Assembly: GCA_023244865.1 (NCBI GenBank)
Contig: JAHFLM010000003.1
Span: forward strand, 1 to 31,041
Length of the DNA stretch: 31,041 bases
Origin: Candidatus Harrisonbacteria bacterium
Lineage (GTDB): Bacteria; Patescibacteriota; Minisyncoccia; UBA6257; UBA11618
Direction: 5' to 3'
The notes under the pieces are model-generated. The model saw nothing but the letters and a program-made list of their open reading frames with translations, made no database searches and was not told the DNA's origin. Position numbers and translations under genes: made by a program. Positions 15,262 to 23,175 of the stretch are shown here, piece after piece (within the stretch, counting starts at the first letter, position 1; each line of letters starts with the position of its first letter).

Positions 15262-15289
15262 TTAAAAAACCCGAGCCAAGCTCGAGTTT
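15262..15289 (-). terminator. Intrinsic terminator of the 15305-15805 gene
   Basis: Minus strand AACTCGAGC-TTG-GCTCGGGTT then T-rich sequence. Confidence 0.8.
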
Positions 15290-15304
15290 AATTTCTAGTT
15301 TAAT

Positions 15305-15805
15305 TCATTTCGCAAGTTGAAGTGCCGCTTCAAAAGTACAGTCAGTCTCTTCTCTAATTTTCAACGCCGCGAGAAGGTCGTCTTTTTTCAGCTTCACCCC
15401 CATTTCAATTTCTTTTGGCTTGGATATCTTGTGGGTAATCATCACCGCCACTTTAGCCTGCACTCTAGCGAAAGTGATATTAAATAAGCCAAGATCTTTC
15501 TTTTGGGGTAGATGTACCAACTCTTTATCCACTCTATCCAGAATAATCTCTGTAAAGCGTTCATAGGCGTCTTGCCACAAAAGAGCCATGGCAACCATCT
15601 CAGTCATTTCTTCTTGCTTATCAGATTCAAACTTCATCGCCGAGCCATCAAGCTCAAGACTCACCAGATGATGATCGGCCTTAATTACCTGAAATCCATA
15701 AGTTAGAAGTTTATTAAATTCATGCGCGGCATTTTCCGGGCTTTCGTAAGTCTTCAGATCTTGAAATTCTCTTCCACCTAGCGGCTTAACGCTAACTTTA
15801 ATCAT
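15305..15805 (-). CDS. Hypothetical 166-aa protein
   Basis: Soluble, mixed alpha/beta composition, no known family recognised. The N-terminal half (IKVSVKPLGGREFQDLKTYESPENAAHEFNKLLTYGF) looks like a small alpha/beta domain. The C-terminal part is helical and charged (EIEMGVKLKKDDLLAALKIREETDCTFEAALQLAK) and could be a UBA-like or helix-turn-helix-like end, which is speculative. Start at MIKVSV with AAGGAG eight bases upstream. The leader holds a GCC...GGC palindrome shared with other small genes here. Confidence 0.75.
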   Translation of the reverse strand: MIKVSVKPLGGREFQDLKTYESPENAAHEFNKLLTYGFQVIKADHHLVSLELDGSAMKFESDKQEEMTEMVAMALLWQDAYERFTEIILDRVDKELVHLPQKKDLGLFNITFARVQAKVAVMITHKISKPKEIEMGVKLKKDDLLAALKIREETDCTFEAALQLAK

Positions 15806-15828
15806 GAGCGTCACTCCTTCCTCGGCAC

Positions 15829-15853
15829 GCCGTAGCCCATAGGCGAAGGCGGC
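15829..15853. repeat. GCC-TAG-GCGAAGGCGGC palindrome in the leader
   Basis: Imperfect palindrome GCCGTAGCC...GGCGAAGGCGGC in the 5' leader of the 15805 gene. Relatives are at 17738-17766, 27797-27823, 28324-28347 and 28781-28807. Confidence 0.55.
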
Positions 15854-15888
15854 TTAATACCACAAAATTACTTTCAAACAGCGTGAAG

Positions 15889-15917
15889 ATATTAAAACAT
15901 TTATTTTAAGAGGTCAA
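15889..15917 (-). promoter_or_regulatory. Promoter of the 15805 gene
   Basis: Minus strand TTGACC, 17 bases, TAATAT; leader of about 75 bases. Confidence 0.6.
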
Positions 15918-15946
15918 TAATCTTAATCCATGCTCAGATTGATAGA

Positions 15947-15975
15947 TTTACCAAAAAAGAACCTTATTTTATAAT
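15947..15975 (+). promoter_or_regulatory. Promoter of the secreted protease, near-leaderless
   Basis: TTTACC, 17 bases, TATAAT ending 11 bases before the ATG at 15987; no SD. Confidence 0.6.
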
Positions 15976-15986
15976 AATTATAGAAT

Positions 15987-17531
15987 ATGTATAAAAAAAG
16001 CTTTTATACGCAAGCCCTGTTTTTGGCGATCCCTTTATTTTTAATTGCGGTTTTCTCTGGTGTTTTAACAAGTCCTATGGCTGCAGAAAATCGAATAGAT
16101 AGGGTGGAGTACCAATATTTGAATACTGGCCAAATTAATTTTTACTCAAATACCGGCCGAGCATTTATTTTAGATTCTTCTGACAATATAAATTATTCTT
16201 TAAATGCTAATGGAGAGTATTTTATTAAGATACATAATAACGATTATTTAATTACAGTAGAAATCTTTAACGAACTTAAGAAAAATGGATTAAAGCTGTC
16301 GAAAGTCGGGGGTGCTAATGGTGGTAATCCTAATCCAGTACCCATGCCTAATCCGCCAAAAAATCCCGGGCCTAGCCCCACTGATTTTCTATCTGCTAAT
16401 AACTCAGAAGTCGCTAGTGGAGCTTCTTTTAAGGTGATTAAGCATTATAAAAATGAACAAGCCGGCGGCGGCTCCGCTAGTTTCGTGGGTCCCACTAAGG
16501 ACGGCAAGAATTGTATTTTTATAAGTGCTGACCATGTTATTAGTAACGAATCAGACGATGATATTTTTAACTTAAGGCCGAGATTGGACTATATAGAAAT
16601 AGATTTAAATCGCAATGATAAGATAGATCCAGGAGAAAGAATTGATTTTGATGCAGATCAAGCTAAGTCTTCAGGCGAAAGGAGTATTTATACAGATAAT
16701 GATCTAGATAAGAATGGAGACTTGGGATTAATTAAATTTCCATGCTCGTTAATCCCTAAAGACACCCCATACTTTCAAATTTTAAAATTAAAAGATTTGC
16801 AAAATATCTTCGGTATTAAGGATGGCGGAGATCAGTGCTACGCCATAGGTTATCCCAAGGGTGACTTTAAAAATTTCCCATGCAATATTAGTCGTTTTGA
16901 AGAGCGTGATTTTATTTATTCTGACAACGGGGGCGACCTCGGGGGCTTGTCTGGTGGGGCGTTCTCTACTAAGTCCGGCACTCTAATTGGCGTTTGCGTA
17001 AGAGCCTCGCCTAGCGTTCTTATCAGTAGCTTTATTGGCAATTTTTATTCAGTAATTAAAGAAGCTGGAGATTCTTTTGTGCCGAAACAGGTTGCTAATG
17101 ATATCACAGAATTAAATAAGCCCTGTATTTCCATGAGTGCTCTTTATGGCAAGCTCTCAACTCTGCATAAATTTCTTTGTACAAAACCTCCAAGGTCTCC
17201 TTCGTGTGATGAGATTGAACCCATAATTAAGTTTATGGAAGATAATAAAGAAAAAAATCGCCTAACTTTAGAAAATGGTTTTGAAACCAAATGCCTTTCT
17301 AGCGATTTTAAAGAAATGACAGGAGATGAACAGAAATCCTTATGTAATGCGAAAAGGCGAATGTGTTATTCAGAAGAAAGGTATATCAATTATGAGAATG
17401 ACGACGATAAGACAGAAGAAGAAAATAAAAAAATGAAAAACATTTTTTATCAAGGTTATTTACGCGACAAGCCAGTTTGCGACGAAGTAAGGGAGCTAGT
17501 TAAAAAAGTTAACCTTTCCTGTCCAGAATAA
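15987..17531 (+). CDS. Secreted trypsin-like serine protease with Ca-loop motifs
   Basis: 514 aa. Signal peptide (about 8-32, ends SPMAA-EN), a short N-terminal domain (about 35-105), a Gly/Pro/Asn linker (about 108-135) and then a chymotrypsin-fold domain. The likely triad is His183 in ISADHV, Asp245 in NGDLGLIKF and Ser322 in GGLSGGAF. Between His and Asp lie two calcium-loop-like segments, DLNRNDKIDPGE (206-217) and DLDKNGDLGL (239-248), the second overlapping the presumed catalytic Asp. The C-terminal third is Cys-rich and charged and has no family I recognise. Monocistronic. Presumably exported and possibly calcium-dependent, acting on surface or host proteins. The family call rests on motif order. 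Confidence 0.82.
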   Translation: MYKKSFYTQALFLAIPLFLIAVFSGVLTSPMAAENRIDRVEYQYLNTGQINFYSNTGRAFILDSSDNINYSLNANGEYFIKIHNNDYLITVEIFNELKKNGLKLSKVGGANGGNPNPVPMPNPPKNPGPSPTDFLSANNSEVASGASFKVIKHYKNEQAGGGSASFVGPTKDGKNCIFISADHVISNESDDDIFNLRPRLDYIEIDLNRNDKIDPGERIDFDADQAKSSGERSIYTDNDLDKNGDLGLIKFPCSLIPKDTPYFQILKLKDLQNIFGIKDGGDQCYAIGYPKGDFKNFPCNISRFEERDFIYSDNGGDLGGLSGGAFSTKSGTLIGVCVRASPSVLISSFIGNFYSVIKEAGDSFVPKQVANDITELNKPCISMSALYGKLSTLHKFLCTKPPRSPSCDEIEPIIKFMEDNKEKNRLTLENGFETKCLSSDFKEMTGDEQKSLCNAKRRMCYSEERYINYENDDDKTEEENKKMKNIFYQGYLRDKPVCDEVRELVKKVNLSCPE

Positions 17532-17578
17532 ACAAATATTTACTGCTTCGTGATATGCGAGTCGTATCTTGTGATCTG

Positions 17579-17650
17579 CGGTCCCACGGAGAATCGAACT
17601 CCGATTTGTTGGATGAAAACCAACTGTCCTAACCATTAGACGATGGGACC
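17579..17650 (-). tRNA. tRNA-Glu (UUC)
   Basis: Full cloverleaf on the minus strand: acceptor GGTCCCA/TGGGACC, anticodon stem-loop GTTGG-TTTTCAT-CCAAC with anticodon TTC, T-arm CGGAG-TTCGATT-CTCCG. The 3' CCA is not encoded. Confidence 0.96.
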
Positions 17651-17697
17651 TCTATCTAGAATCCGAGCCTAGCCTTGCTAATAACTCGGATTCAATG

Positions 17698-17725
17698 TTT
17701 ACTTATAATAACCACCTTTTATAAT
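17698..17725 (+). promoter_or_regulatory. doxX promoter
   Basis: TTTACT, 16 bases, TATAAT; leader of about 46 bases that contains the palindrome at 17738-17766. A separate inverted repeat (AATCCGAG/CTCGGATT, 17660-17692) lies between the tRNA-Glu 5' end and this promoter. Confidence 0.5.
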
Positions 17726-17737
17726 AAAAACAAGAAA

Positions 17738-17766
17738 CCCTCCTTCGCTAAAAAGCTTCGGCGGGC
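17738..17766. repeat. Leader palindrome upstream of the DoxX gene
   Basis: CCCTCCTTCGCT-AAAA-AGCTTCGGCGGG, same family as the palindromes at 15829, 27797, 28324 and 28781; ends 12 bases before the ATG. Confidence 0.55.
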
Positions 17767-17777
17767 AAAGTAAAACT

Positions 17778-18185
17778 ATGTTAATTGATCTTTTCGCTTA
17801 CCAAGATTTAAGTCTATTAATCGTTCGCATCGCCCTCGCCCTCATCTTTTTAGTGCATGGCTTCGGCAAAATTAAAGATATTAAGGCTACCGTTTCTGGC
17901 TTTGAGATGATGGGTTTCAAGCCTGGCAATCTTTGGGGGCCGCTCGTTGCCTTCGGTGAAATCATCGGCGGCCTTTCTTTGCTTATGGGATTTTATTTCC
18001 AATACGGCGCCATGTTGCTCGCGGTCATTATCCTAGTGGCTTTGATTTGGAAAATTATGAAAGGCCAAAGTTTAGTCGGCGGCTTTGAATTCGATTTAAT
18101 TTTATTAAGCACTCTTTTACTTTTAGCCACAGTTCCCGCCGGCGGCCTTTATTCGTTAGATGCCTATTACTTACAGGTTAGCTAG
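17778..18185 (+). CDS. DoxX-family membrane protein
   Basis: 135 aa with four predicted helices. DoxX marks: LLIVRIALALIFLVHGFGKI near the N-terminus, FGEIIGGLSLLMGF in the middle, and an FDLILLSTLLLLA C-terminal helix. DoxX-like proteins take part in redox or thiosulfate/oxidative-stress related membrane complexes in some bacteria; the role here is not evident. Monocistronic, with its own promoter and strong terminator. Confidence 0.9.
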   Translation: MLIDLFAYQDLSLLIVRIALALIFLVHGFGKIKDIKATVSGFEMMGFKPGNLWGPLVAFGEIIGGLSLLMGFYFQYGAMLLAVIILVALIWKIMKGQSLVGGFEFDLILLSTLLLLATVPAGGLYSLDAYYLQVS

Positions 18186-18204
18186 GTTTAAAGTTGCGCG
18201 GTAT

Positions 18205-18241
18205 AAAACAAAAAACTCCATCTATTGGAGTTTTTTGTTTT
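18205..18241 (+). terminator. Intrinsic terminator
   Basis: Sixteen-base perfect arms AAAACAAAAAACTCCA / TGGAGTTTTTTGTTTT around TCTAT. Confidence 0.85.
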
Positions 18242-18286
18242 AATTTTTAAGAGGATCTATCACCTCGAGTGAGGTATTAAAGGATT

Positions 18287-18470
18287 GTCATTCAGAGCCC
18301 AATTCCGAATTGATTCTCCAAAGAATCAATTCGGAATTGAGGCGTGGAATCTTCGTCGATTTGAATCAATCTTTCCATTTAGTTATTAGATAAAAACCAC
18401 GAAGATTCCACGCCTCAACCTTGTAGTTAATTTTTATTAAAAAATTAAACAAAGTTGGGCTCTGAATGAC
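18287..18470. repeat. Facing pair of GTCATTCAGAG/GAATCT repeats, copy C
   Basis: Plus-oriented unit 18287-18352 and inverted unit 18403-18470. The inner ends extend to 16-base arms GGCGTGGAATCTTCGT (18341-18356) and ACGAAGATTCCACGCC (18399-18414). The outer ends GTCATTCAGAGCCCAA / TTGGGCTCTGAATGAC also pair. The two units have different stem interiors, each internally paired. Ends eight bases from the recG stop codon. Confidence 0.88.
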
Positions 18471-18477
18471 ATAAAAA

Positions 18478-20610
18478 CTACTCCTGGTGCAGCATCTTCC
18501 GGAGATCTTCCAACCTCGCTTTCACTAGGGGATTTTTCTTTAAGCTTGAATCGTTTTTAAAAATTTGCACCGCAGCTTCTCTGGCTAATTTAATTAACCG
18601 CACATTATTAAGCGAGCGCATCGCCAAGTCTGGCAAGCCGGTTTGCTTGTCGCCTAAAAATTGGCCGGGGCCACGCAACTCTAAATCCCTTTCGGCTAAT
18701 TCGAAGCCATTTTTAGCCTCCACTAAATATTCCAAACGCTTTTTCACATCCGGACTTTGGGATTCGGTAAACAAGAAACAATACGATTGATGCTCGCCGC
18801 GCCCGACGCGCCCTCGAAATTGATAAAGTTGTGATAAGCCAAATCTCTCCGCACCTTCTATCATCATGATGCTGGCGTTTTGAATATCGACACCCACCTC
18901 GATCACTGAAGTCGCGACCAAAATATCAGTCTTCCCATCCTTAAACTTTTTCATAATCAAATTCTTCTCTTCCGGCTTCAGCTTCCCGTGCAGCATGTCG
19001 ATTTTCAGTTTCGGAAAAATCGTCATCTTCAATTTCTCGTATTCTTCCTTAACCGTTTTCGTATCGCTCCAAGTATTTTTCACAATTTCGCCATCCTGAT
19101 CGCTATCCGACTTCGCCTCGATCCGCGGGCAAATCACAAACACCTGCCGTCCCTTTTTAATCTCCTCGTTAATAAATTTATAAGCTAAAGCCCTCTTGGT
19201 CGGCTCAATAATTTTAGTTTTAATTTCCATTCTCCCTTTCGGCAATTCTTTAATAATCGAAATATCTAAGTCACCAAATAAAGTTAAAGATAGGGTGCGT
19301 GGGATCGGTGTGGCGCTCATTGATAGTAGGTGGGGGATAAAGTCATTCTCTTTGTTATTTAAGAGGTGGGCACGCTGTTTTACGCCAAAACGGTGCTGTT
19401 CATCGACAATCACCAAACCTAAATTTTTGAAAGCCACGTCTTTTTGAATAATAGAATGCGTCCCCACGACGATTTTTATTTTTCCCTTCTCAATTTCGTG
19501 CACAATCTCGCTTTTTTTCATGTCCGCCTCTAAATTTTTCTCATGAAACACCTTCGAGCTCGACGCCGTCATCAAAGCCAAATTAATCTCCCATTTAGGA
19601 ATCAGTTCGCTAAAAATCTTTTTAATCGTTTCATAATGCTGATTTGCCAAAACCTCTGTCGGCGCTAAAAAGGCGACTTGCCATCCATTCTTCGCCGTAA
19701 TCAAAGCCGCCGCCGTCGCAACCACGGTTTTTCCCGAACCTACATCGCCCTGCAATAAGCGATTCATCGGGTGCGGTTGGCGAATGTCTTTCAAAATCTC
19801 AAGCGTCGCTTTTTTTTGTTCAACCGTGAGTTCAAAAGGGAGCGTTTTCAAAATCTCCTCCCAATCTTTTTTATAAACCTTACTCGACAAAGCCTTCGCT
19901 TTCGACAAATGCGATTTTAATTCTAAGTTATTCAGTTGCAGTAAAAACAAACTTTCAAACGCAAAACGTTCCCGCGCTTTTTCCGTATCCTCGATTTTTT
20001 TCGGGAAGTGAATATTCACCAAAGCATTTTTAATCTCCGGCAGCTTACTCATTTCCAAAACCTCTTTCGGTAAAAAGTCTTCTGGTAATTTTAAATTTTG
20101 CAGTAAAATTTTAATTAAGTAGCGCAACCCCTTCGAAGTTAAACCCTTCGTTTCTGAATATTTCCCCGTGAGTTGCCCCGTGTGCGTCGCGCTTTTAACT
20201 GGCGACAAATATTCAAATTGCGGATTGTTCAAAGTAAGGCCGCTCTGCCCCATGCCAGTTTTCCCCGCAAAGTTCACCGGCTTATCTAGATGTAAATTTC
20301 GCACCAAAAACGGCTGGTTAAACCAAACCGCGCGAATGAGCCCAGTGCCGTCGGTGACGATCGCTTCCACAATCACCATGTGGCGCTTCCAAATATTTTT
20401 TACATTTACTTTCTTAATGACTCCAGAGATCGTCGCCGTCTGCCCCGGCTCCAAGTCGCTAATCCGAGTGAGAGTTGAATAATCTTCGTAACGAAAAGGG
20501 AAGTGGTAGAGGAGGTCTCTTACCGTATGAATGTTCAGATTTTTTAACCGAACAACAAAACGCTTATCAAAGCCCTTTATTTTATCCAGTTCATGCTCCA
20601 AAGCAATCAT
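18478..20610 (-). CDS. recG: ATP-dependent DNA helicase RecG
   Basis: 710 aa, normal length. N-terminal helical segment and HhH-like start (IKGFDKRFVVRLKNLNIHTVRDLLYHFPFRYED), OB-fold wedge domain (TATISGVIKKVNVKN...GLIRAVWFNQPFL), then superfamily 2 helicase motifs: Walker A LLQGDVGSGKT (about 284-294), DEQHRFG (about 401), SATPIPRTL, the TSVIEVGVDIQNA motif and the QFRGRVGRG motif. The RecG C-terminal DLELRGPGQFLGDKQTG is present. It reverses stalled replication forks and unwinds branched DNA. Start supported by a promoter only a few bases upstream. Confidence 0.98.
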   Translation of the reverse strand: MIALEHELDKIKGFDKRFVVRLKNLNIHTVRDLLYHFPFRYEDYSTLTRISDLEPGQTATISGVIKKVNVKNIWKRHMVIVEAIVTDGTGLIRAVWFNQPFLVRNLHLDKPVNFAGKTGMGQSGLTLNNPQFEYLSPVKSATHTGQLTGKYSETKGLTSKGLRYLIKILLQNLKLPEDFLPKEVLEMSKLPEIKNALVNIHFPKKIEDTEKARERFAFESLFLLQLNNLELKSHLSKAKALSSKVYKKDWEEILKTLPFELTVEQKKATLEILKDIRQPHPMNRLLQGDVGSGKTVVATAAALITAKNGWQVAFLAPTEVLANQHYETIKKIFSELIPKWEINLALMTASSSKVFHEKNLEADMKKSEIVHEIEKGKIKIVVGTHSIIQKDVAFKNLGLVIVDEQHRFGVKQRAHLLNNKENDFIPHLLSMSATPIPRTLSLTLFGDLDISIIKELPKGRMEIKTKIIEPTKRALAYKFINEEIKKGRQVFVICPRIEAKSDSDQDGEIVKNTWSDTKTVKEEYEKLKMTIFPKLKIDMLHGKLKPEEKNLIMKKFKDGKTDILVATSVIEVGVDIQNASIMMIEGAERFGLSQLYQFRGRVGRGEHQSYCFLFTESQSPDVKKRLEYLVEAKNGFELAERDLELRGPGQFLGDKQTGLPDLAMRSLNNVRLIKLAREAAVQIFKNDSSLKKNPLVKARLEDLRKMLHQE

Positions 20611-20620
20611 TTACCCCTAC

Positions 20621-20649
20621 ATTATAATTTTTTTTAGCTTTATTTCCAA
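20621..20649 (-). promoter_or_regulatory. recG promoter, near-leaderless
   Basis: Minus strand TTGGAA, 17 bases, TATAAT; the -10 ends 10 bases before the ATG, giving a leader of about 4 bases. Confidence 0.6.
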
Positions 20650-20706
20650 ATTAAAATAAGGGGACAACTACAGAACACGAATCACGAGACAAAGCGCTTC
20701 CGGGCC

Positions 20707-20772
20707 GTCATTCAGAGCCCAATTCCGTTTGATTCCCCAAAGAATCAATTCGGAATTGAGGCGTAGGAATCT
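20707..20772 (+). repeat. GTCATTCAGAG/GAATCT palindromic repeat, copy D
   Basis: Differs from copy A (2849-2913) by one inserted base near its right end. Lies between recG and tRNA-Lys; no gene is visible in 20650-20870. Confidence 0.9.
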
Positions 20773-20826
20773 ACTTGTAGTTTAGGAATACTTACTTTGC
20801 AATCTCGCCCCCTCCGACCCACCCCT

Positions 20827-20847
20827 GTTCGAATCCTGCTGGGTGCA
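20827..20847 (+). repeat. Inverted copy of the tRNA-Lys 3' end
   Basis: GTTCGAATCCTGCTGGGTGCA matches the T-loop/acceptor 3' end of the adjacent tRNA-Lys (GTTCGAATCCTACTGGGTGTA) at 19 of 21 positions, in opposite orientation and 23 bases from it. The remainder of a tRNA cannot be folded in front of it. Confidence 0.75.
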
Positions 20848-20870
20848 AAGACTAAAGTAACTTATATATG

Positions 20871-20943
20871 TACACCCAGTAGGATTCGAACCTACGACCA
20901 ATTGCTTAAGAGGCAACTGCTCTACCAGCTGAGCTATGGGTGC
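20871..20943 (-). tRNA. tRNA-Lys (CUU)
   Basis: Cloverleaf on the minus strand: acceptor GCACCCA/TGGGTGT (first pair G-U), D-arm GCTC...GAGC, anticodon stem-loop GTTGC-CTCTTAA-GCAAT with anticodon CTT, T-arm GTAGG-TTCGAAT-CCTAC. CCA not encoded. Confidence 0.94.
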
Positions 20944-21057
20944 TTGTCCTGAGTTTACCGAAGGGCTTTCGTTGTGAGCCTTCCGAACTGCTCAATGTAA
21001 AAATAATATATCATAAAAAGGCGAAAAGACAACGTATTTCGGGTCAATCTACTCCTG

Positions 21058-21084
21058 TTGACAAATAACAAGATATCATTTAAT
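21058..21084 (+). promoter_or_regulatory. Putative promoter of the pseudokinase/vWA genes
   Basis: Consensus TTGACA at 21058-21063; the best -10 candidates are TTTAAT (21079, spacing 15) or TAATCT (21081, spacing 17). Leader about 55 bases with strong SD GGAAGGAGGTG. Confidence 0.5.
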
Positions 21085-21149
21085 CTAGTGGCTGGTAAAT
21101 AGAACCTTGAAAAATGAAAGGATAAGGAAAGGAAGGAGGTGTTTTAAAG

Positions 21150-21986
21150 ATGTCCGATACCGTAATGGTTAAAGATTATGAAGTTGGTGCTTTAATAGGA
21201 GAAACTGATAATTATCGAATTCGTAGATGCACTCTCCCCGATGGTAGATTGGGTATTTTCAAGATTGCGAAAACAATTGAGAATAATCCTGATTTAGACC
21301 GTGAAGCATTTCTTTTGAGTGAAATGGAAAGAGTGGCTGCCGAATACGAAGCAGCCTATGCAAAGACAGGGCCGCCGGAAGGTAGTCTGTTGAATTACGA
21401 ACTTTGTTTCCCCAAATTAGTGGAAAGCTTTGTCGTTGATGATGAAAGTGGGGGTGGACGAAGAGCGAATGTTCTTATCTTCGTTAACTCTACTGATGAT
21501 ATTTCTGCTTTAGTGCCAGCTGAGCAAATTATTTCGAGAGACAGGGTGCGCGTAGATCCAAAGACAAGTGTCTGGATTATGGGCAAACTTCTGAAACTCT
21601 TAACTTTTGCTCACAGTATGGGTATCGAGATTCGTTCGGTCACTGCCGAAAACATTTTGATTGAGCGCGAGAAGCATTATGTCATGATTTTCGATTGGAC
21701 TCATGCAATCCAACATGATGGTGGAATCACGGAAACCGAAGCTCGGCAAGAAATTGCTGATGCGGCGATCGTGGTCCTGAATCTTTTGGAGGCTGACTTT
21801 GCAGAAAAGCTGCTACTAGAAGATGAGCAACTTACAGATGACCTCTACGGAGACCATCTGTTTGAGCTAGCCGGAGGTAGCGAGAGTGATGCTAAAAATG
21901 CTCACGAACAATTTTATGCTTTAATTGATAATCTTTGGCCTAGAGGATTTCATCCCTACACTTCACACCCCAGAAAGGAAGAGTAA
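21150..21986 (+). CDS. Protein-kinase-fold protein lacking the HRD aspartate (pseudokinase-like)
   Basis: 278 aa. The N-lobe resembles a kinase: YEVGALIGETDNYRIRRCTLPDGRLGIFKIA with Lys38 at the ATP-binding lysine, and Glu52 in DREAFLLSEM as the helix-C Glu. In the C-lobe, LTFAHSMGIEIRSVTAENILIE (about 151-172) replaces the usual HSxGIxHRDLKPENILI: the catalytic Asp is absent but Asn168 remains. FDW (Asp182) stands for DFG. It may bind ATP without normal phosphotransfer, or use another residue. Strong SD GGAAGGAGG. Six bases before the vWA gene, so cotranscribed. Codon use and GC content differ visibly from the AT-rich core genes, suggesting transfer. Confidence 0.72.
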   Translation: MSDTVMVKDYEVGALIGETDNYRIRRCTLPDGRLGIFKIAKTIENNPDLDREAFLLSEMERVAAEYEAAYAKTGPPEGSLLNYELCFPKLVESFVVDDESGGGRRANVLIFVNSTDDISALVPAEQIISRDRVRVDPKTSVWIMGKLLKLLTFAHSMGIEIRSVTAENILIEREKHYVMIFDWTHAIQHDGGITETEARQEIADAAIVVLNLLEADFAEKLLLEDEQLTDDLYGDHLFELAGGSESDAKNAHEQFYALIDNLWPRGFHPYTSHPRKEE

Positions 21987-21991
21987 TCACC

Positions 21992-23107
21992 ATGGGACGT
22001 CCAGTTTTATCGAGAGCAGCTTTTGTTGAGGTTGCGAAAGGTGCCACAGACGGCGGTACTCGTTCAGCGACTCACGTTGCCGAAAGACAAGCCGCTGCAG
22101 GCGAAGGAGTTAATAAGCTGGTTGATCCGAGAAGTAATTGCGGATTAAGAATTTCGAGCTCTTACAAAGACCCGGTGAAGGGTGGCTTCCAACTAAGGCG
22201 TGGCTTGGCCATGCCGGTGGAATTCCGCCTCGATACGACCTCGTCGATGCAAGACAACGTCGACGTTGCAATGAGAGTTTTACTGCGAGTGTACGAGCTC
22301 CTGTCTACGGGAAAAGTTCCCGTTTTGAGTCGCTACGACACGCAAGTCTGCACCTCGATCTTCAATGATCAAGCAGATCCGCATCCGTTGCTTCGTTCTG
22401 AATTCGAGTTAGATGAGCGTATCGCCGAGCAGATGTCTTTCATGGTGCCGGATCGGGGTGGCGGAGATATTCCCGAAGATCCGCAGTATGGTTTGTTTGC
22501 AGCCGCGTATTTGACGAAGACAGACATTGTTAGATATGGCTTGCTGGGCTACGACTTCACGATTACCGATGCGCCTGGCAGAATGAATGTTCGCCAGGAT
22601 ATGCTCGTTGAAATTTTTGGTGAAGATGTTTTTACTAAGGCTGAAGAAAATGGCCACCAGATAGCCCGGGGTAATATTCCCGACTGTCAGGAAGTGGCTC
22701 AAGCCTTGGGTAAGCGAGCTCATGCGTTCGTGTTGCAAGTTGATAATCGACCTGACACAAATACTTTTTGGAGCTCTGTTTTAGGAGCCGAAAGAGTCGT
22801 CAAGATTTCTTCTTCGGAGCTACTGCCTCAAGTGGTGGCGGCCATTGTCGGCCTGACCGAAGGAGTGCTCAGCTTGAGCAACTTGACCGAATTCCTCACG
22901 AAAGAAGCTCAGCTTACCGCTAGAAACGCTGAAGATATCAAGCGAGCGGTGGCCAAGATTCCGATTGGAGCTCAAACGAAGTTTGCGAACTTCAGCAAGA
23001 TTCCTCTCGCTGGAACAATCTTCGCGAACAAGGATGATCTCTGGCCAGTTTCAGACGCTGTTAAGCCCGATAAACCAGGTAAGCCAACAAAGCCGACCTG
23101 GCTCTAA
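21992..23107 (+). CDS. vWA-domain protein
   Basis: 371 aa. MIDAS motif DTTSSM at 81-86 (DxTxS form), second motif GGGDIPED (156-163) and a third metal residue in TITDAPG (Asp193). The GGDxPED form is like that of vWA domains found with kinases (for example alpha-kinase VwkA types). The N-terminal 60 residues hold a SRAAFVEVAKGATDGGTRS segment of unknown role. After the vWA domain comes a helical region (about 280-340) and a Pro/Lys-rich tail (KPDKPGKPTKPTWL). Such domains bind partner proteins through a divalent ion. Follows the kinase-like gene directly, so the pair probably form a complex. Terminator-like hairpin after the stop codon. Confidence 0.82.
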   Translation: MGRPVLSRAAFVEVAKGATDGGTRSATHVAERQAAAGEGVNKLVDPRSNCGLRISSSYKDPVKGGFQLRRGLAMPVEFRLDTTSSMQDNVDVAMRVLLRVYELLSTGKVPVLSRYDTQVCTSIFNDQADPHPLLRSEFELDERIAEQMSFMVPDRGGGDIPEDPQYGLFAAAYLTKTDIVRYGLLGYDFTITDAPGRMNVRQDMLVEIFGEDVFTKAEENGHQIARGNIPDCQEVAQALGKRAHAFVLQVDNRPDTNTFWSSVLGAERVVKISSSELLPQVVAAIVGLTEGVLSLSNLTEFLTKEAQLTARNAEDIKRAVAKIPIGAQTKFANFSKIPLAGTIFANKDDLWPVSDAVKPDKPGKPTKPTWL

Positions 23108-23127
23108 GTTCTAAGAAGTTTAATTCC

Positions 23128-23157
23128 AAGGGGCGGTTCGCTGAACCGCCCCTTTTT
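23128..23157 (+). terminator. Terminator or attenuator within the island
   Basis: AAGGGGCGGTTC-GCT-GAACCGCCCCTT followed by TTTT. It ends 18 bases before the PurA-like ATG; I see no promoter between it and that gene. Confidence 0.8.
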
Positions 23158-23175
23158 CTAAAGAAAGGACTTGCG

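Noticed and set aside
15084..20772. CRISPR array suggested by repeated segments
   Set aside because: Copies are few, widely spaced, in both orientations, and without uniform spacers or cas genes.
20820..20850. A second tRNA gene on the plus strand before tRNA-Lys
   Set aside because: Only the T-loop/acceptor end is present; the upstream bases do not form T-stem, anticodon or D arms.
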